A stretch of DNA of 25,640 nt. It comes from Methanobacteriota archaeon (lineage in GTDB: Archaea; Thermoplasmatota; E2; DHVEG-1). Positions 15,532-23,739 of this stretch are shown piece by piece. Location of the stretch: contig CAIYYQ010000262.1 of NCBI GenBank assembly GCA_903930505.1, positions 1 through 25,640 of the forward strand, written 5' to 3'. Position numbers and translations under genes: made by a program. Positions within the stretch are counted from its first letter, which is position 1; every line of letters begins with the position of its first letter. The notes under the pieces were generated by a model that saw only the letters and a program-made list of their open reading frames with translations, had not been told where the DNA came from and searched no databases.

Positions 15532-16296
15532 ATGAAAATAGGTTTACTTTGCGGGCATCGCATACCTGATCTTCTCAACACAAAGGAAACACTTACGGTA
15601 GAAACCAAATACGGCAGCATCCCTGTAGAAATATCATCAATAGGCACACATAATGTTCTTTTCATCAACCGCCATGGACCATCGGCAAACCTCCCACCGC
15701 ATAAGATTAATTACCGTGGAAACATCGAGGCACTTGCAGTAAGTCACGTCGACTGCATCTTATCAGTTGGAACAGTTGGATCGCTGAACAAACAGATGAA
15801 ACCCGGCGATATTGTTGTTCCCCACGATTTCATTGATTTCACCACATCACGCCATTCAACGTTTTTTGATGAAAAACGAGTCCATGTTGATATGACGAAC
15901 CCTTATTGTCCTCTGATACGAAAACAACTACTTACCGCTGCAAAAAAAATACATTCGCTCACCGTTCATGATCATGGTGTTTACCTGGCAACTGAAGGAC
16001 CGCGACTGGAAACCGTTTCTGAAATTCAGTTTTTTTCACAGTTTGCTGATGTTGTTGGAATGACTGGTGTCCCTGAGGTTATTCTTGCCCGGGAAAAAGG
16101 CATCTGCTATGCATCTCTTTGCCTTGTGAGTAATATGGCAGCAGGACTTCAAAACGAATTGCCGACAGATGAGATAAAAAAGATGTACAAGCAGAAACAA
16201 CTGCATCTCTCAAAAATCCTGGAATCCACGATCCTACATCTTGAGAAAAAACGAAAATGCCATTGCGCAGTTGATGTATCGAAGGCAACATTATGA
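15532..16296 (+). CDS. MTAP/PNP-family phosphorylase, probably 6-oxopurine type (MTIP-like)
   Basis: Purine-nucleoside phosphorylase family member of 254 residues, cleaving a (methylthio)ribosyl purine with phosphate in purine and methionine salvage. Family motifs: NRHGPSANLPPHKINYRGNI (46-65), the phosphate/sugar region LSVGTVGSLN (77-86), ATEGPRLET (153-161), VVGMTGVPEVILARE (174-188) and LVSNMAAG (198-205). At the base-binding loop N201 stands where adenine-specific MTAP has Asp, which favours 6-oxopurines such as methylthioinosine or inosine over methylthioadenosine. That specificity is inferred from family knowledge. GGGAGG at 15515-15520 precedes ATG 15532. The stop overlaps the archease ATG (ATGA). 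A Cys/His cluster (CHC) near the C-terminus is unusual. Confidence 0.82.
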   Translation: MKIGLLCGHRIPDLLNTKETLTVETKYGSIPVEISSIGTHNVLFINRHGPSANLPPHKINYRGNIEALAVSHVDCILSVGTVGSLNKQMKPGDIVVPHDFIDFTTSRHSTFFDEKRVHVDMTNPYCPLIRKQLLTAAKKIHSLTVHDHGVYLATEGPRLETVSEIQFFSQFADVVGMTGVPEVILAREKGICYASLCLVSNMAAGLQNELPTDEIKKMYKQKQLHLSKILESTILHLEKKRKCHCAVDVSKATL

Positions 16297-16715
16297 CAAA
16301 ACCAACGTATGAATTAATTGAGCATACCGCTGATGTCGGCGTGAAAGCCTACGGGAAAACTCTTGCAGAAGCATTTGAACATGCGGCAAAAGCAATGTTT
16401 GATATTATTACTGACACCTCAGAGGTTGAATCTGTTGGTCAGTATGATATTGAATTAGATGCGCCAGATCTCGAGCAGCTGCTTGTCGACTGGCTGTCGA
16501 AACTATTGTTTTTACATGGCGCTCAGAACCTTGTTTTTGGTTTTTTCAAAGTCACCATTGACACAAAGAAAAACCACCTCAGCGCACACGTATGCGGGGA
16601 GACGTATACCACCACAAAACACAAGATTGGTAGCGAGATCAAAGCAGCGACGTATCATATGTTATCAGTGAAGAATACACGTCCCTACGAAGTCCAAATC
16701 CTTTTTGATATCTAA
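16293..16715 (+). CDS. Archease, RtcB tRNA ligase cofactor
   Basis: A 140-residue protein with the archease hallmarks: EHTADVGVKAYGKTLAEAFE at 10-29 (metal ligand Asp in HTADVG), LLVDWLSKLLFLH near 63-75, and the C-terminal VKNTRPYEVQILFDI with its terminal acidic residue. Archease speeds guanylylation and turnover of the RNA ligase RtcB, which joins tRNA exon halves in archaea. It overlaps the upstream phosphorylase by 4 bp, so the two are coupled. RtcB itself is not in the window. A tRNA gene follows 89 bp downstream. Confidence 0.93.
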   Translation: MTKPTYELIEHTADVGVKAYGKTLAEAFEHAAKAMFDIITDTSEVESVGQYDIELDAPDLEQLLVDWLSKLLFLHGAQNLVFGFFKVTIDTKKNHLSAHVCGETYTTTKHKIGSEIKAATYHMLSVKNTRPYEVQILFDI

Positions 16716-16804
16716 CAACGTCATGTCTTTTGTGGAACGAAAAAGGTTAAGAAAGAGAACTATTTTACCCCATCTTATTACAAAATCAGAAAACTCTTAA
16801 AAAT

Positions 16805-16877
16805 GCCCCGGTAGTGTAGTGGCCTATCATGAAGCCCTGTCGAGGCTTCGACTTGGGTTCGAATCCCAGCCGGGGCG
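16805..16877 (+). tRNA. tRNA-Asp (GTC)
   Basis: A 73-nt intronless tRNA. Acceptor stem GCCCCGG pairs with CCGGGGC and G73 is the discriminator. The D arm has GUGU/UCAU as in other archaeal tRNA-Asp. Anticodon stem AAGCC/GGCUU carries loop CUGUCGA, so the anticodon is GUC. The T stem UUGGG/CCCAG holds loop UUCGAAU. The 3' CCA is not encoded, as is common in archaea. Confidence 0.97.
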
Positions 16878-16880
16878 CTA

Positions 16881-16894
16881 TTTATTTTTTTTTA
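16881..16894 (+). terminator. Oligo-T terminator of tRNA-Asp
   Basis: A nine-T run (16885-16893) starts a few bases after the tRNA 3' end, the usual archaeal tRNA terminator. Confidence 0.55.
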
Positions 16895-16953
16895 TTCAAT
16901 ACCCCCTAATTTTCTTTTTTCCTGATTTTTTTGTATAATGAATGGATGAATGG

Positions 16954-16997
16954 AATAAAAATAAAAAGAGGTGAAGGCACTCGAGGTGAGTACCTTC
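16954..16997 (-). terminator. Hairpin plus U-tract terminator of the protease gene
   Basis: On the minus strand, 28 bp after the protease stop, a ten-pair stem forms between 16988-16997 and 16973-16982 (one G-U pair) around a 5-nt loop. A T-rich stretch follows (CTCTTTTTATTTTTATT, about 16954-16970). This is the strongest hairpin in the window and looks like a bacterial-style intrinsic terminator, or a 3'-end-stabilising structure. Confidence 0.7.
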
Positions 16998-17024
16998 TGC
17001 GTTCTTCTATTTATAATATTGTGT

Positions 17025-20000
17025 TTAGTCTCCGATGAGGGCGACGAACGGGTCGATATCCGCGTAGGTGACATCGTTATTTAGGTTGGTATCTGCAGTG
17101 TACCAGTATGAGTTTGGGCGATTTGCATAGAACGCTATTTTCCCGTTGAGCGCTTCGACGAACGGGTCGATATCCGCGAACGTGACGCGTCCATCACCGT
17201 TTACATCACCGAGTTTATACATCCTTACCGTCAATGGTACTGAGGAATCACTGGTTTGTTTACTGACTTTTGCGACCGCGGTGACATTGAAGTATCCGAT
17301 ATTATTGAAATCATGAGTCGCAGTCGCGACTTGCCCGCTCGTGTACGGTCCTAGCCATCCGCTATCTGTTCCATCGCCAAAGAAGAACTTATAGTAAATA
17401 TCGCCGGGGATAATCTGTGTGGACGTAGCAGTGAATGTTTGGAGAACACCACCTGGTGTGCTCCAGCGGATCCGCCCAATACCTTTGTTCATATCATTTG
17501 GATGGTCATTGTATGCATTGCAGTGGGCTACCGTCGGCGACTCCGGAAGTAATTGGCTAATGACGCAGGTGAGATGGTTGCTTTCAACTGTATTCCCTAA
17601 AGAGTCGGTAATAGTCAAAACAATGGTAAACGTACCCGCAAAGATATAGCTATGCGTAATAGTTGGAAACTCTCCTGGTATAGTCAGGGAATTATCGCCG
17701 AAGTTCCAAGAATAGGTATAAGGTGATACACCACCGGTGACGACTCCTGTGAAGGTGATCGGTACATACCAATATCCCGAAGATGGTCCTTCGATATTCA
17801 CAATTAACGGTTCTAGTTCGCTGATAGATACCACGGTAGTAGCAATAGTGATGTTGCCGAAAAGGTCGATCACTGTTAAGGTTATACCATATTCACCCTC
17901 CCCGGTATAAACATAAGTGACAAAAGTAGTATCATCAATGCTTTCATACGATGTTGTGTTTTCATCGCCGAAATCCCAAAACCAGATATATGGCCCCGCA
18001 CCACCGCTGACTGAACCTATAAACTGGATTGGTACATTCACATAGCCAGAGTATGGACCGTGCACATCTGCTTCCACCATAATATTAACGGTAGTGGTGC
18101 TCACTACGCTAGCACCATGACTATCGGTTACTGTCAGGGTAACTGTATATGTACCTCTGTGAGCATAGATATGTGATGGATTATATTCAGAGACATTGGT
18201 TCCATCGCCGAAATCCCAAAACCAGTTGTATGGTGGGTATCCGCCAGTTGCCGAGCCGACAAAGTAGACAAAGTTACCAGCGTTACCATAATACGGACCA
18301 TTCGCATTCGCTTGCAGAAGCCCATTTATCGTTGCAAGAGTTGAATCGCTGTCGCTCGATCCATTATTATCGGTTACTATGAGGGTGACGGTGTAGTTAC
18401 CGATGACGCTGTAGGTGTGACATGGGTTTTGTTCATCAGCGGTTTGGCCGTCTCCGAAATCCCAATACCAGGTATACGGGCTAACACCGCCGTAAACATT
18501 ACCAATGAACTGAATTGTCTCGCCAACAATACTCGTATAAGGTCCCCTGACATCTACAATCAAGGATCCTGCTTCTGGGATAAATGCTGCGGTAGTATAA
18601 TTAGCAGTGTTACCAAAAAGATCGATCACTGTTAAGGTTATGCCATATTCACCTCCTACGGTGTACGTGTGAGTGATGGAGGTAACGTTATCGATGTTTT
18701 CGTATGACGTTGTGTTTCCATCACCGAAATCCCAGTTCCAGATGTATGGTCCAATGCCTCCAAATATTGAGCCAGTGAAGTGTATCTCTTCATCGACAGA
18801 TCCGGTATACGGTCCATATGCAGAAACAATACCGCATTCTATTGTTACATTTGTTAAATCATAGCTACTATTACTACCTACGGAATCGTAGACCTCAAAG
18901 AGTACATCGTATACTCCGCTTGTACGATAGACATGGGCTGCGTTTTGTTCTCTGGAATAGGTTCCATCACCGAAATACCAATAACAACTATACGGTGGTC
19001 CCCCCCCAGTTGCGGAGCCAGAAAATTGAATGGGTAGGCCGACAATGCCACTATACGGTCCATAAGCATCTGCAATGATGGGAGGTGGAGGTGCCGAAAT
19101 AATTGTTGTTACGGTTGTTGTATTGGTTGCGATTGTCCCGAGAGCGTCAACCACCGTCAGGGAAATATTATAAATCCATTGTCCGTAAAAGGTATGGGTT
19201 GGGTTTTGTTCGCTGGAAATAGTATAATCATCAAAAGACCATTGCCACATGTATGGTGCGACCCCTCCAATCGCTGAGCCTGTGAACTGGATTGGTATGC
19301 CAGCGGATTCTGTATAGGGTCCGTGGGTATCGGCAATAAGAGGAATACCTATCCATACATAAATCGTATCAGATAGGGTATCGCCTTCATGATCTGTGAC
19401 CGTGAGCGTGATGGTATATCTTCCAACCTGGGTGTACGTATGTGCTGGGTTCTGTTCATTGGAGATTGTTCCATCGCCGAGGTCCCATGTCCAGCTATAC
19501 GGGGAGATGCCGTCATCTGCAGATCCTGTGAATGATATCAGATCACCAACATATCCATGATATAGTGAGCTCTCCGCGCATATGTAGAAATCAGCGGAAC
19601 CCCGGGGATATGGATGCTCTAACGGAAAATCGTCATGGTAGAACGGTAAATCACTCCAGTAGTTCCCTTCCTCAAGCGTGCTGTTATACCACATGTTATT
19701 GTAGGAGGGATCATACGCATTCACACCGTTATCGATGAAATTATTGTGATAAAAAAGACAATTGTGACCACCAAGCCAACCCGCAAGATCCGGGGGTATA
19801 TACACACCGTACCCTAGATTCTTCAAAAAAAGATTGTTAACTATGGTATTTTCATCTGCTAAAAACGCAATTTCGATCCCATCGCCGTTTCCCTCAATTC
19901 GATTACCGGCAATCAGATTCTGCGCAGAAAAGAAACAGAGTATACCTGCTCCAGAAAAAGCACCATAACCGTAATTCTGAATTATGTTATTCTCAACAAT

Positions 20001-22580
20001 GTTACAACAAGTACCCTGGAAAAAAATGATACCCACGTCTGTATCTGAATTATTTCCTGTGAATATATTACCACGGATTACATTATGATCGGAATTCGCG
20101 GCATAGATTCCAGTGAACGGCCCATAAAATATATTATTTTGAATACTATTTCTCGAAGTAACACCGAAATAAATCCCACAGCCACCAAAACGAGATTGAA
20201 ACACATTATCAACGATTGTTGTCTCCAATCCACCAGACACACCGATCCCAACTGAGGCATCAAAAAACCGATTCCCAGTGATCAAGTCCTTATCACCGGA
20301 GACAACAATTCCAGCATCCAATGAGCCTCCCCAATTTGTATTTGGGCCCGTGTTTCGAAGCGTGAATCCATCTATCGTCACCTCATTAGCGGTGATAGTG
20401 ATTATGATATGTGCAGTATGTCCACCGTCAATAAATGTTGTATCCTGGTTTTCACCAAGGAGATGCATCGGTCTGTCTACCTTTACTAATTGTTGATAGA
20501 CTCCGCTGCGGACAAAAACGACATCATTTTTTCCTGAGGCGTTCACTGCATCCTGAATCAAGGTAAAATCAATCCCGGGGCCGCTGGTTTCACCAACGAC
20601 ATAGGTGTTCTGTATATTGTTTACCACGATCAAATGGGAAAAGGTTTTCACAAGACCCATATCATAGAACACATTAAGGTGAAGCGTGTACGTTCCCTCT
20701 GCGAGGCCACTGACATCAAAAGAACCTAACACTCCATTAGTCACCGGTACGGTTGAACTTGTTATTTGAGTCCAGGAATTTGGATTGTATCCAGTCCCAT
20801 ATTCAAGAGTATAGGATTCAAACAAGACGCCATTCGCAGTCCCTTGGATCATCATGGTTCCTTTCATGTCAGCCCAGTCTGGAAGGTTAATCTGTGCGAC
20901 GGCTGCCTTTACTCGGTTTAAGGCATCAGCAGCGTTTATTCGTAATCCGATGGGTCTGAAGGAGTTTACCGGGTCACCGGTTTCTTTAAGGATGTTTTTA
21001 ATCATCGCTGGCGTTAGGTTCGGATCTTGTGACAATAGAAGCGCTGCTAATCCTGCGACATGCGGACACGCCATGCTGGTCCCATTTGCGCGAATGTAGT
21101 TTTCTCCCACAGTATGTGAACCATCACCATACATATCAGTATAAGTCGCACGAAGAGAAAGAATATTCACCCCGGGGGCGCAGACTGCAACCTGTTCGCC
21201 CCAGTTCGTAAACGATGCCTGCTGATCATACGGGTCAACGGCAGCAACCGCGATCACTTCATCCATGTTCTGCGGACTATAGTATTGGACGTCATCATGA
21301 CTGTTTCCTGCAGCAAATACCACGATGCGTCCATGAGCAGTCGCGTAATGCACTACAGTCTCAAAAATAGGGTTTGAGGGCGTTCGTGTACCCATTCCCC
21401 AGCTGTTACTAATCACATTGGCACCTTGATTTACAGCCCAGACAAATGCATCAGCAAGCGTATCTGTTAAACCTCCCCCGGATCGATCAAGGCCTTTGAC
21501 TGCCATGATCTGCGCCTGCCAGTTCACACCGACAACACCAAGATTGTTATTGCCTACTGCAGCAATCGTCCCTGCGCAATGGGTCCCATGGCCCATATCA
21601 TCTATAGGATCACCATCAGGTTTTGGTTCATAGGCGTTTGAACCTACAAAATCAGCCCCATAGATGTTATCGACAAACCCGTCATGGTCATCGTCGATTC
21701 CGTTCCAGGGGATTTCATCTTGGTTACGCCACATGTTCTTCTGAAGTTCCCCAAGGGAGTAATCAACACCGGTATCAAGCACAGCGACAACAACACTTTT
21801 ATTTCCCGTGGTCACATCCCATGCACGGCTCATCTCAATACGGTGCAATCCCCACATATCGGGATACGATTGTCCCCAACTCCCGTTACTATGATAATAT
21901 GGGTCGTTTGGTTCCATATAAGCGGTCACGAGGTAGTTTGGCTGAACTGCTTCCACAAGCATAGATTTTTGATAGTATTTTACTTGTGCTAAAATATCAA
22001 CATTTTTATTTACTGAAATTTTTACCCATTGAGCAAGGTCATCCATGCTCTTTTTGTCAGTATCCTTTCCAAAGAGCGTCGAAGAAAACACGGGTTCGGC
22101 AGAGAGTACTGCGGCAATCGATCGATCACCGGATGCTATCTGTTTACTTGCTTTTATTGCCGTTTCAGAAGTTTGAACATTGATGCCTGGTTTGAATTTT
22201 ACAAGGATTTCTCCAGGGGCATAGTCACATTTGTCCAGCAACTTTGCCATGTCTGCGAATGTACGAGCAGGTTCTGATGATGAAGGTTGCAGTAATTCCT
22301 TTGATGTGTCAAGTGGTTTGGAAGGTTGTATTACCTGTTTTTCTGCTGGTTTTTCCTCGATTTTGGAGGATGATACCACCTCTTTTTCTGTTGCTTTTTC
22401 CTCGGTTATTTTTTCTGGGTTCAGCGTTTTTGGTTCAGTATTGCTGAGTTGAGGTGTTCCTTTGGTTATACCTGCGGTTATAGGGATTGCAGTGAGGATC
22501 ATTAGTGCGATTAAAGATATCGCAAAAAGTTGTGTACGAAAACTAGCCTCCAATAAGGTAATTTTTTTTTGATTTTTCAT
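17025..22580 (-). CDS. Secreted S8 subtilisin with beta-helix, PKD repeats and dockerin
   Basis: An 1851-residue exported protease. Residues 1-38 form a signal peptide, then a Glu/Lys/Pro/Ser-rich linker to about 105. A propeptide-like region (about 115-222, APGEILVKFKPG) precedes the S8 domain (about 240-560). The triad is complete: D269 (AVLDTGVDY), H331 (GHGTHCAGT), S502 (NGTSMACPH), with oxyanion N426 (AAGNS). After a beta-sandwich linker, residues about 660-975 form a NosD-like parallel beta-helix with many NxI/GN repeats. Residues 1001-1676 hold eight PKD domains with WDFGDG-type motifs, and 1683-1786 a ninth, divergent one. Residues 1791-1851 are a type I dockerin with two Ca loops (D1792, N1794, D1796, D1803; D1830, N1832, N1834, D1841). 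No C-terminal membrane anchor is seen, so attachment would be through a cohesin partner. AAGGAGA precedes ATG 22580. Probable role: extracellular protein or glycoprotein breakdown. Confidence 0.93.
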   Translation of the reverse strand: MKNQKKITLLEASFRTQLFAISLIALMILTAIPITAGITKGTPQLSNTEPKTLNPEKITEEKATEKEVVSSSKIEEKPAEKQVIQPSKPLDTSKELLQPSSSEPARTFADMAKLLDKCDYAPGEILVKFKPGINVQTSETAIKASKQIASGDRSIAAVLSAEPVFSSTLFGKDTDKKSMDDLAQWVKISVNKNVDILAQVKYYQKSMLVEAVQPNYLVTAYMEPNDPYYHSNGSWGQSYPDMWGLHRIEMSRAWDVTTGNKSVVVAVLDTGVDYSLGELQKNMWRNQDEIPWNGIDDDHDGFVDNIYGADFVGSNAYEPKPDGDPIDDMGHGTHCAGTIAAVGNNNLGVVGVNWQAQIMAVKGLDRSGGGLTDTLADAFVWAVNQGANVISNSWGMGTRTPSNPIFETVVHYATAHGRIVVFAAGNSHDDVQYYSPQNMDEVIAVAAVDPYDQQASFTNWGEQVAVCAPGVNILSLRATYTDMYGDGSHTVGENYIRANGTSMACPHVAGLAALLLSQDPNLTPAMIKNILKETGDPVNSFRPIGLRINAADALNRVKAAVAQINLPDWADMKGTMMIQGTANGVLFESYTLEYGTGYNPNSWTQITSSTVPVTNGVLGSFDVSGLAEGTYTLHLNVFYDMGLVKTFSHLIVVNNIQNTYVVGETSGPGIDFTLIQDAVNASGKNDVVFVRSGVYQQLVKVDRPMHLLGENQDTTFIDGGHTAHIIITITANEVTIDGFTLRNTGPNTNWGGSLDAGIVVSGDKDLITGNRFFDASVGIGVSGGLETTIVDNVFQSRFGGCGIYFGVTSRNSIQNNIFYGPFTGIYAANSDHNVIRGNIFTGNNSDTDVGIIFFQGTCCNIVENNIIQNYGYGAFSGAGILCFFSAQNLIAGNRIEGNGDGIEIAFLADENTIVNNLFLKNLGYGVYIPPDLAGWLGGHNCLFYHNNFIDNGVNAYDPSYNNMWYNSTLEEGNYWSDLPFYHDDFPLEHPYPRGSADFYICAESSLYHGYVGDLISFTGSADDGISPYSWTWDLGDGTISNEQNPAHTYTQVGRYTITLTVTDHEGDTLSDTIYVWIGIPLIADTHGPYTESAGIPIQFTGSAIGGVAPYMWQWSFDDYTISSEQNPTHTFYGQWIYNISLTVVDALGTIATNTTTVTTIISAPPPPIIADAYGPYSGIVGLPIQFSGSATGGGPPYSCYWYFGDGTYSREQNAAHVYRTSGVYDVLFEVYDSVGSNSSYDLTNVTIECGIVSAYGPYTGSVDEEIHFTGSIFGGIGPYIWNWDFGDGNTTSYENIDNVTSITHTYTVGGEYGITLTVIDLFGNTANYTTAAFIPEAGSLIVDVRGPYTSIVGETIQFIGNVYGGVSPYTWYWDFGDGQTADEQNPCHTYSVIGNYTVTLIVTDNNGSSDSDSTLATINGLLQANANGPYYGNAGNFVYFVGSATGGYPPYNWFWDFGDGTNVSEYNPSHIYAHRGTYTVTLTVTDSHGASVVSTTTVNIMVEADVHGPYSGYVNVPIQFIGSVSGGAGPYIWFWDFGDENTTSYESIDDTTFVTYVYTGEGEYGITLTVIDLFGNITIATTVVSISELEPLIVNIEGPSSGYWYVPITFTGVVTGGVSPYTYSWNFGDNSLTIPGEFPTITHSYIFAGTFTIVLTITDSLGNTVESNHLTCVISQLLPESPTVAHCNAYNDHPNDMNKGIGRIRWSTPGGVLQTFTATSTQIIPGDIYYKFFFGDGTDSGWLGPYTSGQVATATHDFNNIGYFNVTAVAKVSKQTSDSSVPLTVRMYKLGDVNGDGRVTFADIDPFVEALNGKIAFYANRPNSYWYTADTNLNNDVTYADIDPFVALIGD
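17817..18833 (-). repeat. Duplicated PKD module (PKD4 and PKD7)
   Basis: PKD4 (about 18576-18833) and PKD7 (about 17817-18080) are far more alike than other PKD pairs. Both carry FGD-NTTSYE-ID and the run GEYGITLTVIDLFGN, and DNA identity is near-complete over the GATCGATCACTGTTAAGGTT stretch (about 17870 and 18620). They bracket PKD5 and PKD6, suggesting a recent segmental duplication or gene conversion inside the repeat array. Confidence 0.65.
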
Positions 22581-22910
22581 TTTTGTTTATCTCCTTATTT
22601 TTTTACTTTTGTAAAATGCAATATACATCGTTATTATATATTAAATTTTCTATAAATTAAAGTTCTTTGTTTCATTAAAGATTAAGGAGAGAAACCCTCG
22701 ACCGTTAGGGTGAAAATGAATCGTTCTAACACAGGGGCAACCGGCCCTATAAAACTTCCGTCATTTATAGCAATGAGAATATTATAAACAACTATCCTCA
22801 TAAAAACAATAGCTGTTTTCAACATACGGGTGCTTGAAAGCTACCTGATACTCTTTAAGAAAAATTTTGATTTTGACGAATAAAATCCTTGTCAGAATCT
22901 GAAAATACAG
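22581..22910. other. 330-bp gene-free region between protease and small protein
   Basis: The right part carries nothing recognisable before the small ORF that ends at 22911. The left part (about 22581-22680) is very AT-rich and contains TATA-like sequence for the minus-strand protease (around 22640-22655) and its Shine-Dalgarno. The middle, 22690-22750, is a distinctly GC-richer island with two short hairpins, given as a separate entry. No ORF here looks real. Confidence 0.5.
22690..22750. ncRNA. Candidate small structured RNA (two hairpins), tentative
   Basis: Two stem-loops, each with an 8-nt loop, occur 21 nt apart in an otherwise AT-rich gap: ACCCT/AGGGT (22694-22698 with 22707-22711) and AGGG/CCCT (22733-22736 with 22745-22748). 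Rho-like or known riboswitch consensus is not recognised. Strand, transcript limits and function are unknown. The stems are short and could be chance. Confidence 0.25.
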
Positions 22911-23138
22911 TTACAGCGTTTTCACAAGCTCAGCGATTTTATCTCTTTTATCGTTCTCATCCGGAAGAGTAATCGATGATTTCCATTTCTTTGTACCATC
23001 CGGAAGATAAAACCCTCGGGAAATAGAAATAAACTCTCGATCGGTTCCTTCAGCAACTGCTTTCTTGCGAGCAACCTCAATAAAGTTGTTTTTCCCAAAT
23101 TTTACTTCCTCTGCGGTAATAACCTCAAATTCAACCAT
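22911..23138 (-). CDS. Small conserved-looking protein, possible nucleic-acid binder
   Basis: A 75-residue soluble protein of unrecognised family. It is rich in charged residues with alternating strand-like segments: EFEVITAEEVKFGKNNFIEV, EFISISRGFYLPDGTKKW, SSITLPD, then a C-terminal helix DKRDKIAELVKTL. The strand-rich basic sheet followed by one amphipathic helix loosely recalls PC4/YdbC-like single-strand binders. That resemblance is only an impression; I see no diagnostic motif. A good Shine-Dalgarno (AGGAGA) lies a few bases before ATG 23138. It is divergent from the CxxC-x17-CxxC gene, with about 230 bp between starts. Its codon use is in keeping with the neighbours, so I regard it as real. 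Confidence 0.7.
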   Translation of the reverse strand: MVEFEVITAEEVKFGKNNFIEVARKKAVAEGTDREFISISRGFYLPDGTKKWKSSITLPDENDKRDKIAELVKTL

Positions 23139-23293
23139 TTTTCCTTTTCTCCTGTGTGTATTTTTTTTATTGGTAACGCACTGTTGATTTAATACATTTC
23201 GGAAAAAATTTGGAGAATCGCTGGAATAGGAACGTTATCCTACGATTTTTTTTCACAAGGATAAAAGGGGCATTCTCCTGGGGTGCAATACGA

Positions 23294-23300
23294 TTATATA
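23294..23300 (+). promoter_or_regulatory. TATA box of the CxxC-x17-CxxC gene
   Basis: TTATATA at 23294-23300 predicts transcription from about 23322-23326. This rules out the in-frame ATG at 23305 and supports ATG 23371, preceded by AGGAAGA. Confidence 0.5.
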
Positions 23301-23370
23301 CTTATTGTTCATTACACGAAACAACGACCCCATCATATGGAGTCGGAAACAAAAAAAGGAAGAAAATAAT

Positions 23371-23544
23371 ATGGAAAGAGAACATGGTGGGCAAGGACGG
23401 AGTTTTGACCGAGGCCCTCGAGAAATGCACGATGTCACGTGCTCTGAGTGTGGAAAGCAAACCCAAGTTCCGTTCAAACCAGATGGAAGCAAACCTGTGT
23501 ACTGCAGGGATTGTTACCAGAAACATCGACCAAAACGATTCTAA
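23371..23544 (+). CDS. CxxC-x17-CxxC domain zinc-ribbon-like small protein
   Basis: A 57-residue protein with four cysteines at C24, C27, C45 and C48, exactly the CxxC-x17-CxxC spacing (TIGR04272). The conserved body TCSECGKQTQVPFKPDGSKP and then VYCRDCYQKHRP is visible. The N-terminus is Gly/Arg-rich (EREHGGQGRSFDRGP), as in RNA-binding tails. It presumably binds one zinc ion; the family has no established function. ATG 23371 is chosen from the TATA position and the Shine-Dalgarno-like AGGAAG, rather than the longer frames starting upstream. T-runs at about 23572-23584 likely terminate it. Confidence 0.8.
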   Translation: MEREHGGQGRSFDRGPREMHDVTCSECGKQTQVPFKPDGSKPVYCRDCYQKHRPKRF

Positions 23545-23571
23545 TAAAGAAAAAATCTCAACACACTGTGG

Positions 23572-23584
23572 TTTTTTCTTTTTT
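23572..23584 (+). terminator. T-rich terminator after the small zinc protein
   Basis: TTTTTTCTTTTTT lies about 28 bp after the stop codon, with further T-runs near 23610-23622. Confidence 0.45.
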
Positions 23585-23651
23585 GATTATAAAAAAGGGA
23601 AAACTACTCTTTTTATTTTTTTTAAAATCCCCCATATAAATCAATAAACCA

Positions 23652-23661
23652 ATATTTTTAA
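23652..23661 (+). promoter_or_regulatory. Candidate TATA box of the pdxST operon
   Basis: ATATTTTTAA at 23652-23661 predicts a start near 23685 and a leader of about 55 nt. AGGGGT (23725-23730) serves as Shine-Dalgarno nine bases before ATG 23740. Confidence 0.4.
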
Positions 23662-23739
23662 GTACTACCACAGTCCTTAAGAAAGGGTCGTCTATATCCC
23701 CCAATTGAAATCTGTTACTCCTCCAGGGGTAGATAAACT

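Noticed and set aside
16805..16877. tRNA-Asp as an attachment site for an integrated element
   Set aside because: No repeat of the tRNA 3' end was seen downstream and no integrase is present in the window.
17200..19600. Periodic repeats of about 240 bp suggestive of a repeat array
   Set aside because: They are diverged coding repeats of PKD domains, not CRISPR or non-coding satellites; no short identical repeats with unique spacers occur anywhere in the window.
21623..21992. Two overlapping + strand frames of about 100 codons inside the protease gene
   Set aside because: Antisense shadows of the S8 domain; His/Arg/Pro-rich with no start signals.
22690..22750. IS605/IS1341-type right end or omega RNA
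   Set aside because: The hairpins vaguely recall such ends, but no tnpA or tnpB remnant, target-site motif or second end is present.
23210..23647. 145-codon frame covering the small zinc protein
   Set aside because: Overlaps the CxxC-x17-CxxC gene in another frame and starts before the predicted promoter.
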